From contig JABCPU010000037.1 in assembly GCA_016800925.1 (NCBI GenBank), positions 62,001-126,000 of the forward strand: DNA of 64,000 nt. The letters are read 5' to 3'. Below the pieces are notes generated by a model. It worked only from the letters and a program-made list of their open reading frames with translations, made no database searches and was not told the origin of the DNA. This stretch comes from Suillus spraguei. Lineage: Eukaryota; Basidiomycota; Agaricomycetes; Boletales; Suillaceae. Position 1 is the first letter of the stretch. Each line of letters opens with the position of its first letter. Positions 35,029 to 46,348 of this stretch are shown in pieces. Both the position numbers and the translations under genes were made by a program.

Positions 35029-35676
35029 TCATGACGGCGTTTTTTGGAATGACATGACAGTGGTAGTTTTCTGAACATCTCGTGTTTTCCACTCCTTTGC
35101 GATGTCCAGTAGCATTGACGCGATCTCCGATGCACGAGCTTCCATTTCGTTGGGATTGGGCAATTTCTGACCTTTCCTCGGTGCAATGACGATATCCACT
35201 CGGTATCCCTTCTCCAGCTCTGCACGTGCTTTTGTGACCTTGTGCTTTAAATCTCCATCATCAACGCCCCAAGTGATCTGTATCTCCTTCTGCTCTCCTG
35301 CCTTCACGCTCTTCCTGAACGCCTTCTTCTGCTCCTTCCACTTCTGATATGAGTCGCGTCTGTCCACAATCTTTACGATAGGCTCTGGCTCTTCCGTGAC
35401 CAATTCCACTCGAAATGCCTTCAAGTCCACAGATTCGAGGATGTCAGATAGACGAGTAGGGGGTTCGAGTTTGCCCGTTTCGGGATGGACGAGGCGGACG
35501 ACGCGAAAGGGTATTTTGTCATCACCAGTGCGGCGTGCTGGGCCAGCCGAGGCATACGTCCGCACAAAGGAGAAGTTCGAAGACCAGAGAGACTTTAGTA
35601 CTTCAACTTTGCGGCATGGAAGTAGTATTCGGTGACACGAGAGTACCAATGTCCGAAATACGGTAGAAGCAAACAT
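35029..35676 (-). CDS. Mitochondrial translation initiation factor IF-3
   Basis: A 215-residue protein in one open frame. Residues 1-45 are an Arg/Ser-rich presequence (MFASTVFRTLVLSCHRILL). The IF-3 N-terminal domain follows (DKIPFRVVRLVHPETGKL, the DILESVDLKAFRVELVTE region and PIVKIVD), then a basic linker and the IF-3 C-terminal domain (EIQITWGVDDGDLKHKVTKA, then EKGYRVDIVIAPRKGQKLP). It resembles the Aim23/mIF3 class in length and layout. It is expected to promote initiator tRNA selection on the mitoribosome small subunit. Placement beside a PPR-type mitochondrial gene may be coincidental. Confidence 0.9.
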   Translation of the reverse strand: MFASTVFRTLVLSCHRILLPCRKVEVLKSLWSSNFSFVRTYASAGPARRTGDDKIPFRVVRLVHPETGKLEPPTRLSDILESVDLKAFRVELVTEEPEPIVKIVDRRDSYQKWKEQKKAFRKSVKAGEQKEIQITWGVDDGDLKHKVTKARAELEKGYRVDIVIAPRKGQKLPNPNEMEARASEIASMLLDIAKEWKTRDVQKTTTVMSFQKTPS

Positions 35677-37173
35677 AACACCTACGTGTCATAAAATTTG
35701 TTAGCGCTGAAGTATCATGCACGGGAGCACCTAAACGGACCTCACCTAGACCTCGATGCCGTTTCACCGTCTAAATTCTGAATTGGTAAATGCTTTCAAG
35801 CTGAGCTGGCGGTTGTTTGTCCCTGTTGAATGTCAAAGTCGTTGCACAACAAGAACAAATATATTCGCCTTTTAACATTTTTTTTCTGGTTGAATCTCAG
35901 TTGCTCATGCAATGACATGCACCGATCGATACTAGTATGGTGAGTCGGATTTTCCCTTTGCATTTGTTTCATGTGAAAGAAGGCATCGACATGATGATAT
36001 CCTACCTTCCACGAGCGCAGGGACTTACAATCCAGTCCCTTCATCGCCTAGCAGGTGGGCTCGTATTGAGGCTGCCTGCATATACAGGTGCAGGAGTGGG
36101 CGCTTCTGCGCAGTGATACGTGAGGTTATAGTTATTTGATCGATTCTTCTTATTTTTCTATGATTGATATTAAGCTGTATCGCTGATCGTTTTCATAGAT
36201 GTGTGCTATGTGTTCTGCGCCTTTACCACGTGGGTGTCATGTTTATCCAAATCAACCGGTAGGATGAATCTTACATTACGGGAGCATGGGGATGCAAAAG
36301 CATTCAGTCACTCTTGTGCTCTGTGTCTCTCCTTGTTTTGAGGAGCGGTGCAAATGGGCAAGGGAGAGGCGTTCCGTGTTGAGACCTCTGTTGCAGTTAT
36401 AGTTATTTTGACCGATTTCTGTTTATTGTGACCAAGTTGTTCCGCATGCTGACTATTTTTATTTCTGCAGGTTTGAAGTAGTAGCTCGATTCACGTATAG
36501 TATTAACATGATGTTATCCTAGTGTGTACGATGACAATACAAATACTGGCGGTCATTATGGTACTTGCATGGCGAGGGCTTCGATGGTTAACGATGAAGA
36601 TCACCTGCGCGGTTGGTAAACGTATTGTGCTACCATCAGGCCAAAGCCTACAACAAGGTGAGCAGGTCGCGATATGACGTCAGCAAATCAGCACGCGTCA
36701 TAAATGACTCGTGAAACTTGTCCCATATGCACCTGAGAAGTCACCACCAGTGAATGACGTCCTCCCAGCGCATAATACTATCCAATCATCAGAAGGGAAG
36801 GGATGCGCTCCTGCCAGTGAGTTCTTATTAGTAGGGGCCTACTGTTTGTGCCATGGATAGAAACAGGTAGAAAACACGTTAGCTATGTCTAAAATCTAGG
36901 AATTCAGAACTGCACGTATGTAACAATATTTCGGAGAAACCCTAGTGCATATCAGAGCAAGGTCAAGCGCTAACACGTAATGCTCGGAAATCTCAGCTGA
37001 ATGCGCACATGATGAGGCCTTGCCATGACATGATGAAGGCATGATCACCGACGCCTATGCATCTGCTGGCACTTGTGTAACTGACCCATCATGACGTGGC
37101 TTTCCTCTCCCGAGTCCCAACCAGCCCTTTTTCATCTTCGTGATACGATACGACCTCGTAACGACAGTCAACG
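35677..37173. other. Gene-poor AT-rich region
   Basis: No supported gene over ~1.5 kb. The minus-strand frame at 36044-35796 has no family match. Two stretches (about 36110-36145 and 36393-36428) share gttatagttattt-gatcgatt-like sequence and look like a diverged duplicate. The 34-base motif at 36671-36704 recurs at 41539-41572. Confidence 0.45.
36671..36704. repeat. 34-bp dispersed motif with CRE- and MCB-like cores (copy 1)
   Basis: Starts gatatgacgtcagc and ends gcacgcgtcataaa. It matches 41539-41572 at 29 of 34 positions, and all five differences are transitions. It contains tgacgtca (CRE palindrome) and acgcgt (MCB-like palindrome). Both copies lie in gene-poor DNA upstream of accessory genes. 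Confidence 0.5.
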
Positions 37174-37954
37174 ATGCGTGCCTCTACAATCTACTTCCTA
37201 GTCTCATTATTGACTGCCACCCTTGTCTCATCTCATCCAGATACCTCTTATATAACCCATTATTTTTGGGCACTGTCGACTCTGTCGTACAAAAGACAAA
37301 GCAGCTCTGTTCCTTCACAGTGCAACTCAACCTGCGATCCTGTCATCGATGAAGTGAACGCTGTAAGCTGCATCCATTGTCTTGTTCGTGTTCATGTGCC
37401 AACTCAGGTAACTCTTGTCCAGGGATGCCCCATAACCACATGCTGCACCCAGTTTTTTGAAACAAGCTACTACAGCTGTGTCTTATGTGTCGGCACTGCA
37501 TTGAATGTTACAGATTATACACAGGCACAAGCCGATCTAGACAGTAAGCTCAGCTTCACATCAAAAAAGCAAATCCGAGTCAATTGCCTGATTAACTTGA
37601 ATATATACACTAGAACTCTATGTCGCTTGCTATGATAACGGATATACACTCCAAGAGCTCACTTTTCCTCGTCAAAACCCGTCCTATACTCTCTCAACTT
37701 CTTCCCCTGCTGGAATATCTGCCATCACCAGCACTTCATCTGTGTCTGTGTCGTCACCTACGCCCATCTCAAAAACCACTGTACTATTTTCAAGCATTTC
37801 GCCCACTCCCTCAGGGACGTTGACCTCTGCCAATGGTACTGCGACTCTGTCTGCATCTACGCCTACAACATCAAGTGCGGCGCTGGGGCTAAGCGCAGAA
37901 GAAAGCGGAATCTGGGCTTTGGCTGCTGCTGTTATAGGATTGACCATGCTGTGA
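37174..37954 (+). CDS. Secreted Cys-rich, Ser/Thr-rich protein with GPI-type C terminus
   Basis: Three exons (37174-37362, 37408-37543, 37614-37954) give 221 residues. A hydrophobic signal peptide (MRASTIYFLVSLLTATLVSS) is followed by a cysteine-patterned domain (CNSTC, then GCPITTCC, C..C and a later C before DNGYTLQ). Next comes a Ser/Thr/Pro-rich linker of about 80 residues, and a C-terminal small-residue site with the hydrophobic tail ALAAAVIGLTML at the very end. This is the layout of GPI-anchored cell-surface proteins in Agaricomycetes. The 45-nt first intron keeps the frame open if retained, so a 236-residue form is also possible. Function is unknown. A truncated copy of exon 3 lies at 5734-6052 on the opposite strand. 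Confidence 0.78.
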
Positions 37955-39003
37955 AACAGCTGATTGGAGAAACTACCGTACAAATTTTCTGTGATTCATA
38001 TATTGTTGTTGCTCACTAACATAAGACAGGTTGCAACCTCGGATCTATAACCACATATCAAGAGTGAACGTCATTTAACGTTTTGTCTCGCCTTGTTGTA
38101 TTACTTTGCCTTATGACATCGCTCAAGAAGTTTTTGGGCTAGAAATGACTTCTGCTAACGTGTAAATCTCACTCGCGTTGTTACATGTTCAACGAATGCA
38201 TTCGTCATCTGATCATGCCTTACTATCTTTAGCATACCCCAAAGATGCCAATAGGTCCCAGTCAACGTTCTACGAATACTGGCAGCTCAACCACTCTCTT
38301 CTAGTAGATCCCGGGACACACAGCGCAGAGTGTCTGGATGTTATCTCTGAGATGCTCAGGATTCTGGTTGAGGGGAAGCCTATTAATGCTTGTGGTGCGT
38401 TGCACATTTTTGTTGAACTGAAAAGTTGAACTCTGATGATTTTTGTGACAGCGTGCCTATTAGTTTTCATACTCTTTGGATAGACTGTCGTTTGTAGTGG
38501 CGATGGCCCGTCACTTGCCAGTCCCCGACTCCACCTATCTGTTTATACTTATCACGGCCTTCTGCTTTCGACTTTCCTGTCATCTTACCACGCAGTTCTG
38601 ATCATCCATGCCACCTCGTCTATCAATTCTCTCCTCAACTTTTATTCTCTTATTTCCAATATGTCAGCACACTAATAATTTATCCCACTGACTGACTAAT
38701 GTCTGCAAACTCTCCGCTCGCCCGCTCCTTCCATGTCTTTCAACAGATTCAATGGGTTGGTTGCACCTAACACAACCAAACTAAGCAAGAGTCGGGGAAT
38801 GACAGATTCACTCTCAATCTTTGATTCAGTCACAAGTCATACATTCACTGCGGTTCTAAAATATTCCTCTATCCCAAAACTTTCATTGCTCGGGCACCAG
38901 TAAAACTTGTTCAGAAGCAAGTATTCCCGCCACAAACTATTTACATGCAGTGCCATTAACCACATTGCACCAACGAGAAAGCGGAAACATAACTTACCGT
39001 AGC

Positions 39004-39174
39004 TCATTCTGCCTGACACAACTGTATCTCTTTGTTGCATCTATAGCCACGGCAGCAATCATAGTTAAACTCGCAATCGCGGCCAGCCGTATGGCATTCA
39101 GTGTCAGCACTGACAGTCATAGACACTGTCAAAGCAGCAATAATGGCGAGGACGACTTGGAAGGAAGGACGCAT
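39004..39174 (-). CDS. Small secreted six-cysteine (knottin-like) protein, 56 aa
   Basis: A complete single-exon frame from ATG 39174 to TGA 39004. Residues 1-23 are a classic signal peptide (MRPSFQVVLAIIAALTVSM, then TVSA). The mature part of about 33 residues has six cysteines spaced C-x6-C-x5-CC-x4-C-x6-C, which fits the inhibitor-cystine-knot spacing found in many small secreted fungal proteins. A TATA box (39227-39220) lies about 46 bases upstream of the ATG. A frameshifted paralog is at 4464-4645 in the other duplication arm. Biological role unknown; a secreted effector-like or antimicrobial role would be speculation. Confidence 0.75.
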   Translation of the reverse strand: MRPSFQVVLAIIAALTVSMTVSADTECHTAGRDCEFNYDCCRGYRCNKEIQLCQAE

Positions 39175-39219
39175 TGTTTGTGTTCTCAGAAATAAATTGG
39201 TAGGAGGGAGTGCTAAGTG

Positions 39220-39227
39220 TTTTTATA
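39220..39227 (-). promoter_or_regulatory. TATA box of the small secreted-protein gene
   Basis: tataaaaa on the minus strand, about 46 bases before the ATG at 39174. The corresponding tataaaag is kept in arm A about 36 bases before its ATG at 4464, so the element is conserved between the two copies. Confidence 0.6.
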
Positions 39228-39790
39228 CCATTCTGTGCGGAACTTATAACAGACGACATTCGCCCTGCCAGCAGATAGCTGATGGAAATTTGCAAAATAA
39301 GCGCTTCGCATCACACAACAACATACTCATGCATGGTTCTATCAAGGAGCGGTCCGCGCTGCACCAATGAGGGAGCAGAAACGCTACTCACTGTAACTCA
39401 TCCGATCTCACGCATATATACGTAGGATGGCGACCACGCCGGTGGTGAGTCAATAAACCCTTGATAAAACTACTCATACTTACATGTACTAAAGCTTCTA
39501 CCTGAAACACGTTATTCGTGAGATACGATACAGAATATCGGAAATAAATTTGGATGGGCGTGGTAAAAGGACGGCTTGCTTTTTGTCCTGGATAATATTC
39601 TAGGCTTCAACAGGTGCAATTTGCAATTAATGCCAGCAAGCCTCAGATTTGACTCGACTATCCCCGGTATTTTATTGTGAGACAGAAGATCAAGATCCCT
39701 GTAGGTAAGGAGGCCTGGTCCTGGTCATCCAAGTGGGGATTGTTGTCTGGACATGGGCACCACGCTCCCCCACCTATATTCGGGGGTCCT

Positions 39791-42008
39791 AGAAGAGCCA
39801 TAGGACAGGTAATGTGTAATTACTGTGTACGGACCACTAATAATAGATTCACTTTCAATCATGTCGTCCTCAACTTAGGCCTCCAAGCACCCGTACATAT
39901 AGCTGTAATATTGTTCAAAGCCACGACTTCAGCATACTAGTAAGACCAGCAGCTATAGGTATGTCATTTTACTCCAGATTTAACGTGTTATTAACACCCC
40001 ATCTTGAATTCCTCTAGGACCCGCATGCTAATTTTCCAGACATCTTGCTATTTACTGCACCTTTTCGTGCATGGTGTATCCGCAGGACTGCCTTGGTTCT
40101 AGGGTATCAACCAACAATGTATCATCACGCCCAGCCTTCTCATCGCTTTGCGGCTTCACTTCTCCCACTCCTTTAACGCACCCTCGGCGCGTCTGACACC
40201 TATACATTGGCTGTGGCAGCCGTTGCAGGGCTCAGTATCCGCAGTTTAATAATTGTACACTCAACTCACGGTAGAGTACGTCTGCCTCGAGCAGTTCTTC
40301 TGAAGCATCTGTGCCTTGGCGGCCATTGCTCCTGAAAGGCGTTGAGAGAAAAGGGACATGCAGCACGGGTTGCATGGCAGGTGTCGTGAATTTCGTGAGG
40401 ATATAGAAAGATAGTCGAAGGAGCGCGTACCTAAAGAATCGTTAGTATTTAGGTATTCAAATCAAACGAAGAATCCGACAGAACAGTGACAATCGTAGAC
40501 GAACGTTGATCGATTTCATCCACGAGCTGTATTTAACAGCGGTGCGGTGGCATCCGATCTAGAGAGTCCGGGACACACGGATACGGTGACGATGTTGAAC
40601 TTTTGCACCTTGCTGCTGGACATGGATGGTGGAATCGTCTGTCTTTGGAATTTGCCCACCTGATAACAGTGCGTTGAGGACATGCTGGAGGTGGCAGGTG
40701 AAAGTGACAATTTGAAGGGAACGCCAGTCTCCTTGGTGAAAAGGGGAGCATAGCTGTCGATATTCGTGTGCGAATATGATAGCATCCAGTCTCGTCTCCT
40801 TTGCGATAAACAAGTGGGAGAAAGAACAGATGGAAACGGCAGATGTCAGATCGCATTCGTCTGCGTTAAACTCACAGAGTTGAGGAGAATGCATTGTATA
40901 TGACCCATGCTAGAACGAACATCCATAAAACTTTAGTAAACTAGCAGTTGTTGGTAGACATGGCGAGCGAGGCCATTATATGACTTTTGATGGGAACGGG
41001 AACTGTAGAGTACTTGTGATAACCAACGAGGCCGCTTGTTTAACCGCAAGATAAGGATCAAATCCACAGAGGTTGGAATGGAGTAGTTGCGCGATAACAG
41101 AGAAAGCAACAGAACACGCTACAGTATTTATACGGTGAGCTCTCAAAATCTGCACGAGAATCATGGTCACCGCGGTATCGCTACAGATGCAAATGCCTAT
41201 GCCATCAAATAAAACAGACACAAAACGTGAGCAAGAGCCTCATCGAAAACCAGACTTACTGTGAAATGGAGAGCGGACTGTAACGAGAAACGGACTCAGA
41301 AGCCTGCACCAGTCAGAATACGCTTGAATGACACTCCGGATAGTATAATGGATCATAAAACAAGGGATGTGCGGATGCTGCATGTAATTCATTAAAGTAT
41401 GTGGGGACAATAATCAGATTCGAGAGCCTGGGGTTTTTACTTGCGACTTTATATATCTTGCCAGACCGTGATGTGCTAGAGCACCGAGGAGAAAAAGGGA
41501 AGATTAAGAAAAACAAAAGAAACTCCCGCGCTGGCAATGATATGACGTCGGCGAATTGGCACGCGTCGTAAACATATACATACACTTTCAAAATTCACAA
41601 CACTGGCCATTAGCTGTGACTGCGCCTAGTAACCAAGTAAAATCTAAGCTGAGAAAGCATCATAAAAACAAACTCACTTGAGCGGAACAAAGCATGTACG
41701 TTCCAGGGAACATCTTGTAATTCAGATCATTTCCGGATGCATACTTTTTCAGCATGAATTATACATAAGCACCAGAAAATAAATTTCGAAGCTGGTGAAA
41801 TGTTACTCACGAAAAGTAGAATCCCCAACTTGAAGCATTCAATATTTGGTCGTGCGCCTCGGTACAGGGCTTGCCAAGATTTCTTCACTCACATGTATTT
41901 CATGCAAGGAGTTCCATGGTCAAGGGTATTAATAGGGTGCCTATTAAATGACTCTACTCTCTCCTCTCATTCTTCTCTCACGTTGATCCTAATCTTTTAC
42001 TGTTTGCA
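39791..42008. other. Gene-poor region with possible decayed membrane-protein gene
   Basis: Minus-strand frames at 40516-40894, 40976-41221 and 41313-41591 are hydrophobic in places. The stretch GICICSDTAVTMILVQIL followed by RAHR resembles a transmembrane helix plus loop of the multi-spanning fungal membrane proteins with DUF6534-like domains. No continuous model could be built without stops. It is either a pseudogene or a gene with exons not recognised here. The second 34-base motif copy is at 41539-41572. Confidence 0.3.
41539..41572. repeat. 34-bp dispersed motif with CRE- and MCB-like cores (copy 2)
   Basis: gatatgacgtcggc at the left and gcacgcgtcgtaaa at the right; partner of 36671-36704. 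The CRE palindrome is broken here (tgacgtcg) while acgcgt is kept. Confidence 0.5.
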
Positions 42009-45000
42009 ATGAGTGAAGACCACCGGACGAATCCTCCTCCAGAGACCTCTGGATCTCCGCCAACTCCTGGCGAGAGCTTGGTGCGTGCTCTCATGGGGTC
42101 ACTGTCGACGAGTGCTAATAACATTATCGTTGCCTCTGACGCATTTTTCATCCAGAACCAGCCTCGTGGAAAATTCCGTCAGGCGCTGCAGAAATGTAAG
42201 AACGTGATTAAAAAAGTCTCTGTACGTCGACATGAATGCGGGAGAGCTAGAATATGGCTGATATCGTTTTCTGCAGAAAACCTTCAAGCGTTCCCGCCAC
42301 CAAACCCCTGCTGTCCAGAACGCTGATCATGAAGGTGCTTCATCGTTTCAGAATGTCCAGGTAGGTGGTCATTGTTTTTTTTTGATCTTGAACCTGTCTG
42401 AGGTCCACCAAGGACGTCTCGCGTCTGCATCCTTCCGATGATCACAAGCCTGTCACATCTGAGAATTCCAGTGGCCGTAAGAACCAAGGAGGGTCCGCAG
42501 AACCTGCTTCGAAGGTATTTGCGTCAAACGATCCTGTTTTTATCTTTAAATTCTGTTGGTCACGCAGGTCATCGGCGCCCCTCCTGGCGTGGAAGAGATT
42601 CACGATCCCCAATTACTAGCTGAGGCTAAACTTCATGATGCACGTGAGGGTATGGAAAGTGTGAGACTGCTCGGGAAACATGCCACAGAAGTGGCATCCG
42701 CAGTCAAGGATGGCCTGGAAGATCTTGATGCCGCAGACAATTTCCAGACGACATATTTTCGGCCGCTCAGAATTTTTGACACTGTCGTTGGGAATCTTGG
42801 AAATGTATGGGGCATCCTTCTTAGTTCGAAGCGAGCTGATCAAGTTGTATAGGTACATCCTTACGCAAAGGTGGTGCTCGGCATGCTGTCTGTTGCATCC
42901 AAGGTACGTGGAGTTTTGCCCTTCCGTTCAACAGTTGTTAACTCTATGCTATGCAGATTATCATCGCTCAAACAGAACGCGACAAATCGGTACAATCTCT
43001 TCTCGAGAAATTAGAACAAGTTTACCGCTTCATGTCGCAAGAGGACACTCTCAGCCAGATTTCATCCAAGCGCAGCATCGCTGGACGGATCGCCCAGCAG
43101 ACTCTAGAGTGCGCGCGTTTCATCGGGGACTACTCAGAGAAGAAGAGCTTTTGTAAGTTATTGAGCTATTGCACTGCGCATACTACGAATCTTATACCGT
43201 TATCATAGGGAAGAGACTCGGAAAAAAATGCTATTTCGGAGACGGATGATCTGATTACACGGTACAACAAGGCTTTGGACGACCTTATGCAACAATTTCG
43301 GGACCAAGCCATTCGGGACATAGCTGATCTCATCCGGTTTACGAGTGAGGATTTTGACATGCTTCTGACTTTCCATTTACTCATACCCCTGCAGGTGACG
43401 AACTGGGCGAGAAACTAGATCTTGGCGGTATGCCTTACGCAGCAGGGGCGGGACTAGACACCACGAAACAATGCCTACCAGGGACGCGCACGAAGATTCT
43501 CTCCCAGATCACTGAATGGATTAACGACAGTGGAGATACTGCTCAGCGTGTGCTGTGGCTGTCCGGCCCTGCAGGCACGGGCAAATCAGCCATCGCTCAC
43601 ACAATCGCCAACTGGTTCAACGACTTAGGAGGACTTGGTTCATGTTTCTGCTTCGACCGGCACCGTGAAGCAGACAAGCGTCATGAAAAAGTCTTCTCCA
43701 CCATCGCTCGCAACCTGGCTGATCATGATGCGGAGATGAGACGAATATTGGCGAACACAGTCGAAAATGCGAATGCGCTCAAGAACACGACCGACATCAT
43801 ACAGCAATGGCACAAGCTTCTTATGGAACCGCTAGGAAAGATTTCTGACTCGAGCTTGAGTGCAGGACCTGTTTTAATTTTGATCGAAGCGCTAGATGAG
43901 AGTGGTGGAAAGGCGACACGGCGTGACCTTCTCCGCATACTTTCTGGCAAACTTCAGGACAACGGTGTTCCCCAGATCGCCAAACTCCCTTCCAATTTTC
44001 GTATTCTCGTCACCTCTCGCCCACTTCGTGATATCGACGATGCACTGCACGGTGCTCAGCATATTCTACGGTTATCCATGGACGACATTCCAGAGGCCAT
44101 TGCAAAGAACGACATCCATACTTTTGTGTCTGAGGAGCTGAAAGAGCTGCCAGAGTTTCGGCACAAAGAGTTCGCAGTCCTTGCTGAGAAAGCTGACGGA
44201 CTATTCGAGTGGGCGCGTCTCGCATGCAAATACATCCAAGACACCCCTACCGGCTCATACCCAATTGAACGCTTCAATGCTGTTGTGTCCCACAATCATG
44301 AAGAGCGGGAAAACTTGTTGTATGGCATATATCGCTTCATCTTGGGAGAAAACATGGGGAAGGACAGATACACAGAAGTCGAATATCAGCGAGCGCTAGC
44401 GAGGTTTCATTCTGTAATGGGACAAATACTTGGCGCAGCTGAACCCCTCCCTTTAGATGCCCTGGATGCCATGCGGATGCATTTTCCAGATGAAAAGGAA
44501 GGTTATAATGTGGAAGTCGTGGTAGAACATATGGGATCGCTGCTAAGCGGTACCACTACTTCATCTAGCCCCATTCGCCCTCTTCACGCATCCTTCCGCT
44601 AATTCTTGACAGACAAATCACCTAGCGGAGACTTTTTCGTGGAGATGTCGAACTCGCAACGTGATCTCGCTTTTGCGTCGCTTGGAGTGATGGAACACAA
44701 CCTTCGCTTCAATATGTGTAATTTGAAGTCTTCATACCTCCCCAATAGCGAAGACTCCGGGCTGCAGGATAGGGTCCTAACATGCATTCCCCTCCATCTG
44801 TCCTATTCCTGTCGATTTTGGGCTACGCATGTCCGAGCAACGGAATTCGACACGGAGCTCGCAAAGGAAATAGGATCACTGTTCGACAACGAGCGGCTAC
44901 TCTTCTGGATTGAAGCACTCGGTCTCCTCGGTGCACTCAGCGGCGCAGTTGGGGTGCTTCCACTCATTTCCCAGTGGCTGAAGGTAACCACATCCCCTGG

Positions 45001-46070
45001 TGATGTCAGGCGAAGTGCTTACGCGTGAACACAGGGCCAAGTAGGTTATGAAAATCTGTTGCCTAGCGCAATGAATGTGCAGAGATTCGTCCAAGTCTTT
45101 GGTAGGATGATTTTGTACAGCACGCCGCATCTATTTGTATCAGCGCTGCCGTTTTCGCCCATGAAGTCCGCGATAGCTATCAGTGGGCACACCAATGGGG
45201 TTAATTCAGTCTCGCTCTCGCCCGATGGCACTCGCATTGTGTCTGGTTCAAGAGATTCCACTGTCCGGCTGTGGGATGCAGCGACGGGGCTGCCATTAGG
45301 TGAGCCCTTCCGAGGGCACACTTCTTGGGTCAACTCAGTGTCGTTCTCCCCCGATGGCACTCGCATCGTGTCTGGTTCTTCAGATTCCACTGTCTGGCTG
45401 TGGGATGTAGCGACAGGGCTGTCATTGGGTGAGCCCTTCCGAGGGCACACTAAATTGGTCAACTCAGTGTCGTTCTCCCCCGATGGCACGCGCATCGTGT
45501 CTGGTTCTTCAGATTCCACTGTCTGGCTGTAGGATGCAGTGATGGGGCTGCCATTGTGTGAGCCCTTCCGAGGGCATACTACCTCGGTTTTGTCAGTATC
45601 GTTCTCCCCCGATGGCACTCGCATCGTGTCTGGTTCTTCAGATTCCACTGTTCGGCTGTGGGATGCAGCGATGGGGTAGCAATTCCAGGAGCACACAGAG
45701 ATCCCGTCCTTTACATCCTCTTTTGATATACGTCACCCCACACCTTGCAAACAGGAGACTACCATACCAACCAATACTTGCAACAATCATACCATTTGCT
45801 TCGCATCCAGCTTGGAGCACGCACTGCACAACACAGCTGAGCTAATTGAGGGCACCTCTCATCATCCATCATCTTCATTCAACCCCTCTCTCGCAGACCG
45901 ATGGATGGATGGCAGGAGCCGATGGTCGGCTGCTTTTCTGGGTACCGTCCGCTTCCCGAGAACATCCATTTCACTCTCCTGGGACTGTGTTTACGATACC
46001 CAGTGCGCAACAAATTGATTCGAGTCGCATGGCTCATGGAGAACACTGGTCGAATTGCCGAGATATGTGA
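42009..46070 (+). pseudogene. NACHT-WD40 (STAND/NLR-type) gene with nonsense codons
   Basis: An NLR-architecture gene. Eight or more exons (ATG 42009) encode an N-terminal Ser/Pro-rich part, then a helical domain (ARFIGDYSEKKSF region), then a NACHT domain with Walker A GPAGTGKSAIAHT (near 43575), a Walker B-like LILIEALDE and the sensor-like FRILVTSRPLRDIDDA. After LHASFR a TAA at 44600-44602 interrupts the frame, which otherwise continues (FLTDKSPSGDF). After an intron near 44990-45032 come four WD40 blades of 129 bp each (from 45185), with TAG stops at 45530-45532 and 45677-45679. The tail (DGWMAGADGRLLFWVPSA, then the RMAHG box) ends at 46070. Such proteins act in non-self recognition and cell death in fungi. 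A truncated NACHT-only product is possible. Confidence 0.85.
45185..45700 (+). repeat. Four near-identical 129-bp WD40-coding tandem repeats
   Basis: Units begin at gggcacac/gggcatac, positions 45185, 45314, 45443 and 45572, exactly 129 bases apart (43 codons, one WD40 blade). The [18 protein letters not shown] core is nearly identical at the DNA level in all four, which points to recent unit duplication or homogenisation. A G-to-A change makes TGG into TAG in the third unit. Confidence 0.85.
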
Positions 46071-46149
46071 GTTCTTAGCCTCGACTCTCCTTGGTAGTTG
46101 CTAAATCAATACTTCTAGCTCTGCTTGCCGATGATCCAATTGTAGCAAT

Positions 46150-46162
46150 ACTAAGTGTACAG
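46150..46162. repeat. Left target-site duplication of LINE copy B
   Basis: actaagtgtacag lies directly before the LINE 5' end. The same bases follow the poly-A tail at 63500-63512 (the first A is shared with the tail). Confidence 0.8.
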
Positions 46163-46348
46163 ATCGCTTCTTGGACCTGAACCAAGTGGCACCCCGACTA
46201 GGACCCCGAAAAAACCGGAGTTCTCTAAGGCGCACAAAAGCGCTACCTACGCCTTCAGGCGTTACCCAAGCCCTCAAAGACTTGATCCCCCATAGATACT
46301 TACTTTTGATCACTAATCTTTCTGTTAAATTCCGCAGGAATACCAATC

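Larger units (their letters stand above)
37614..39790. repeat. Arm B of the large inverted duplication (partner 3904-6052)
   Basis: The plus strand here aligns with the minus strand of 6052-3904 over about 2.1 kb, beginning at the exon 3 acceptor of the GPI-protein gene and ending near 39790, where arm A is cut by the LINE 5' end. Shared landmarks in order are the Ser/Thr-rich exon, a gacaggttgcaacctcgga-type block, gaatgcattcgt, the ttgaggggaagcctattaa-type coding remnant (about 38280-38430), the small secreted-protein gene, and the ggacatgggc block. The arms are separated by ~31.5 kb of housekeeping genes. Confidence 0.85.

Noticed and set aside
38178..38470. Gene in the middle of arm B (both strands open)
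   Set aside because: A coding-like stretch is shared with arm A, but no start, splice model or family could be supported; possibly a third decayed gene of the duplicated segment.
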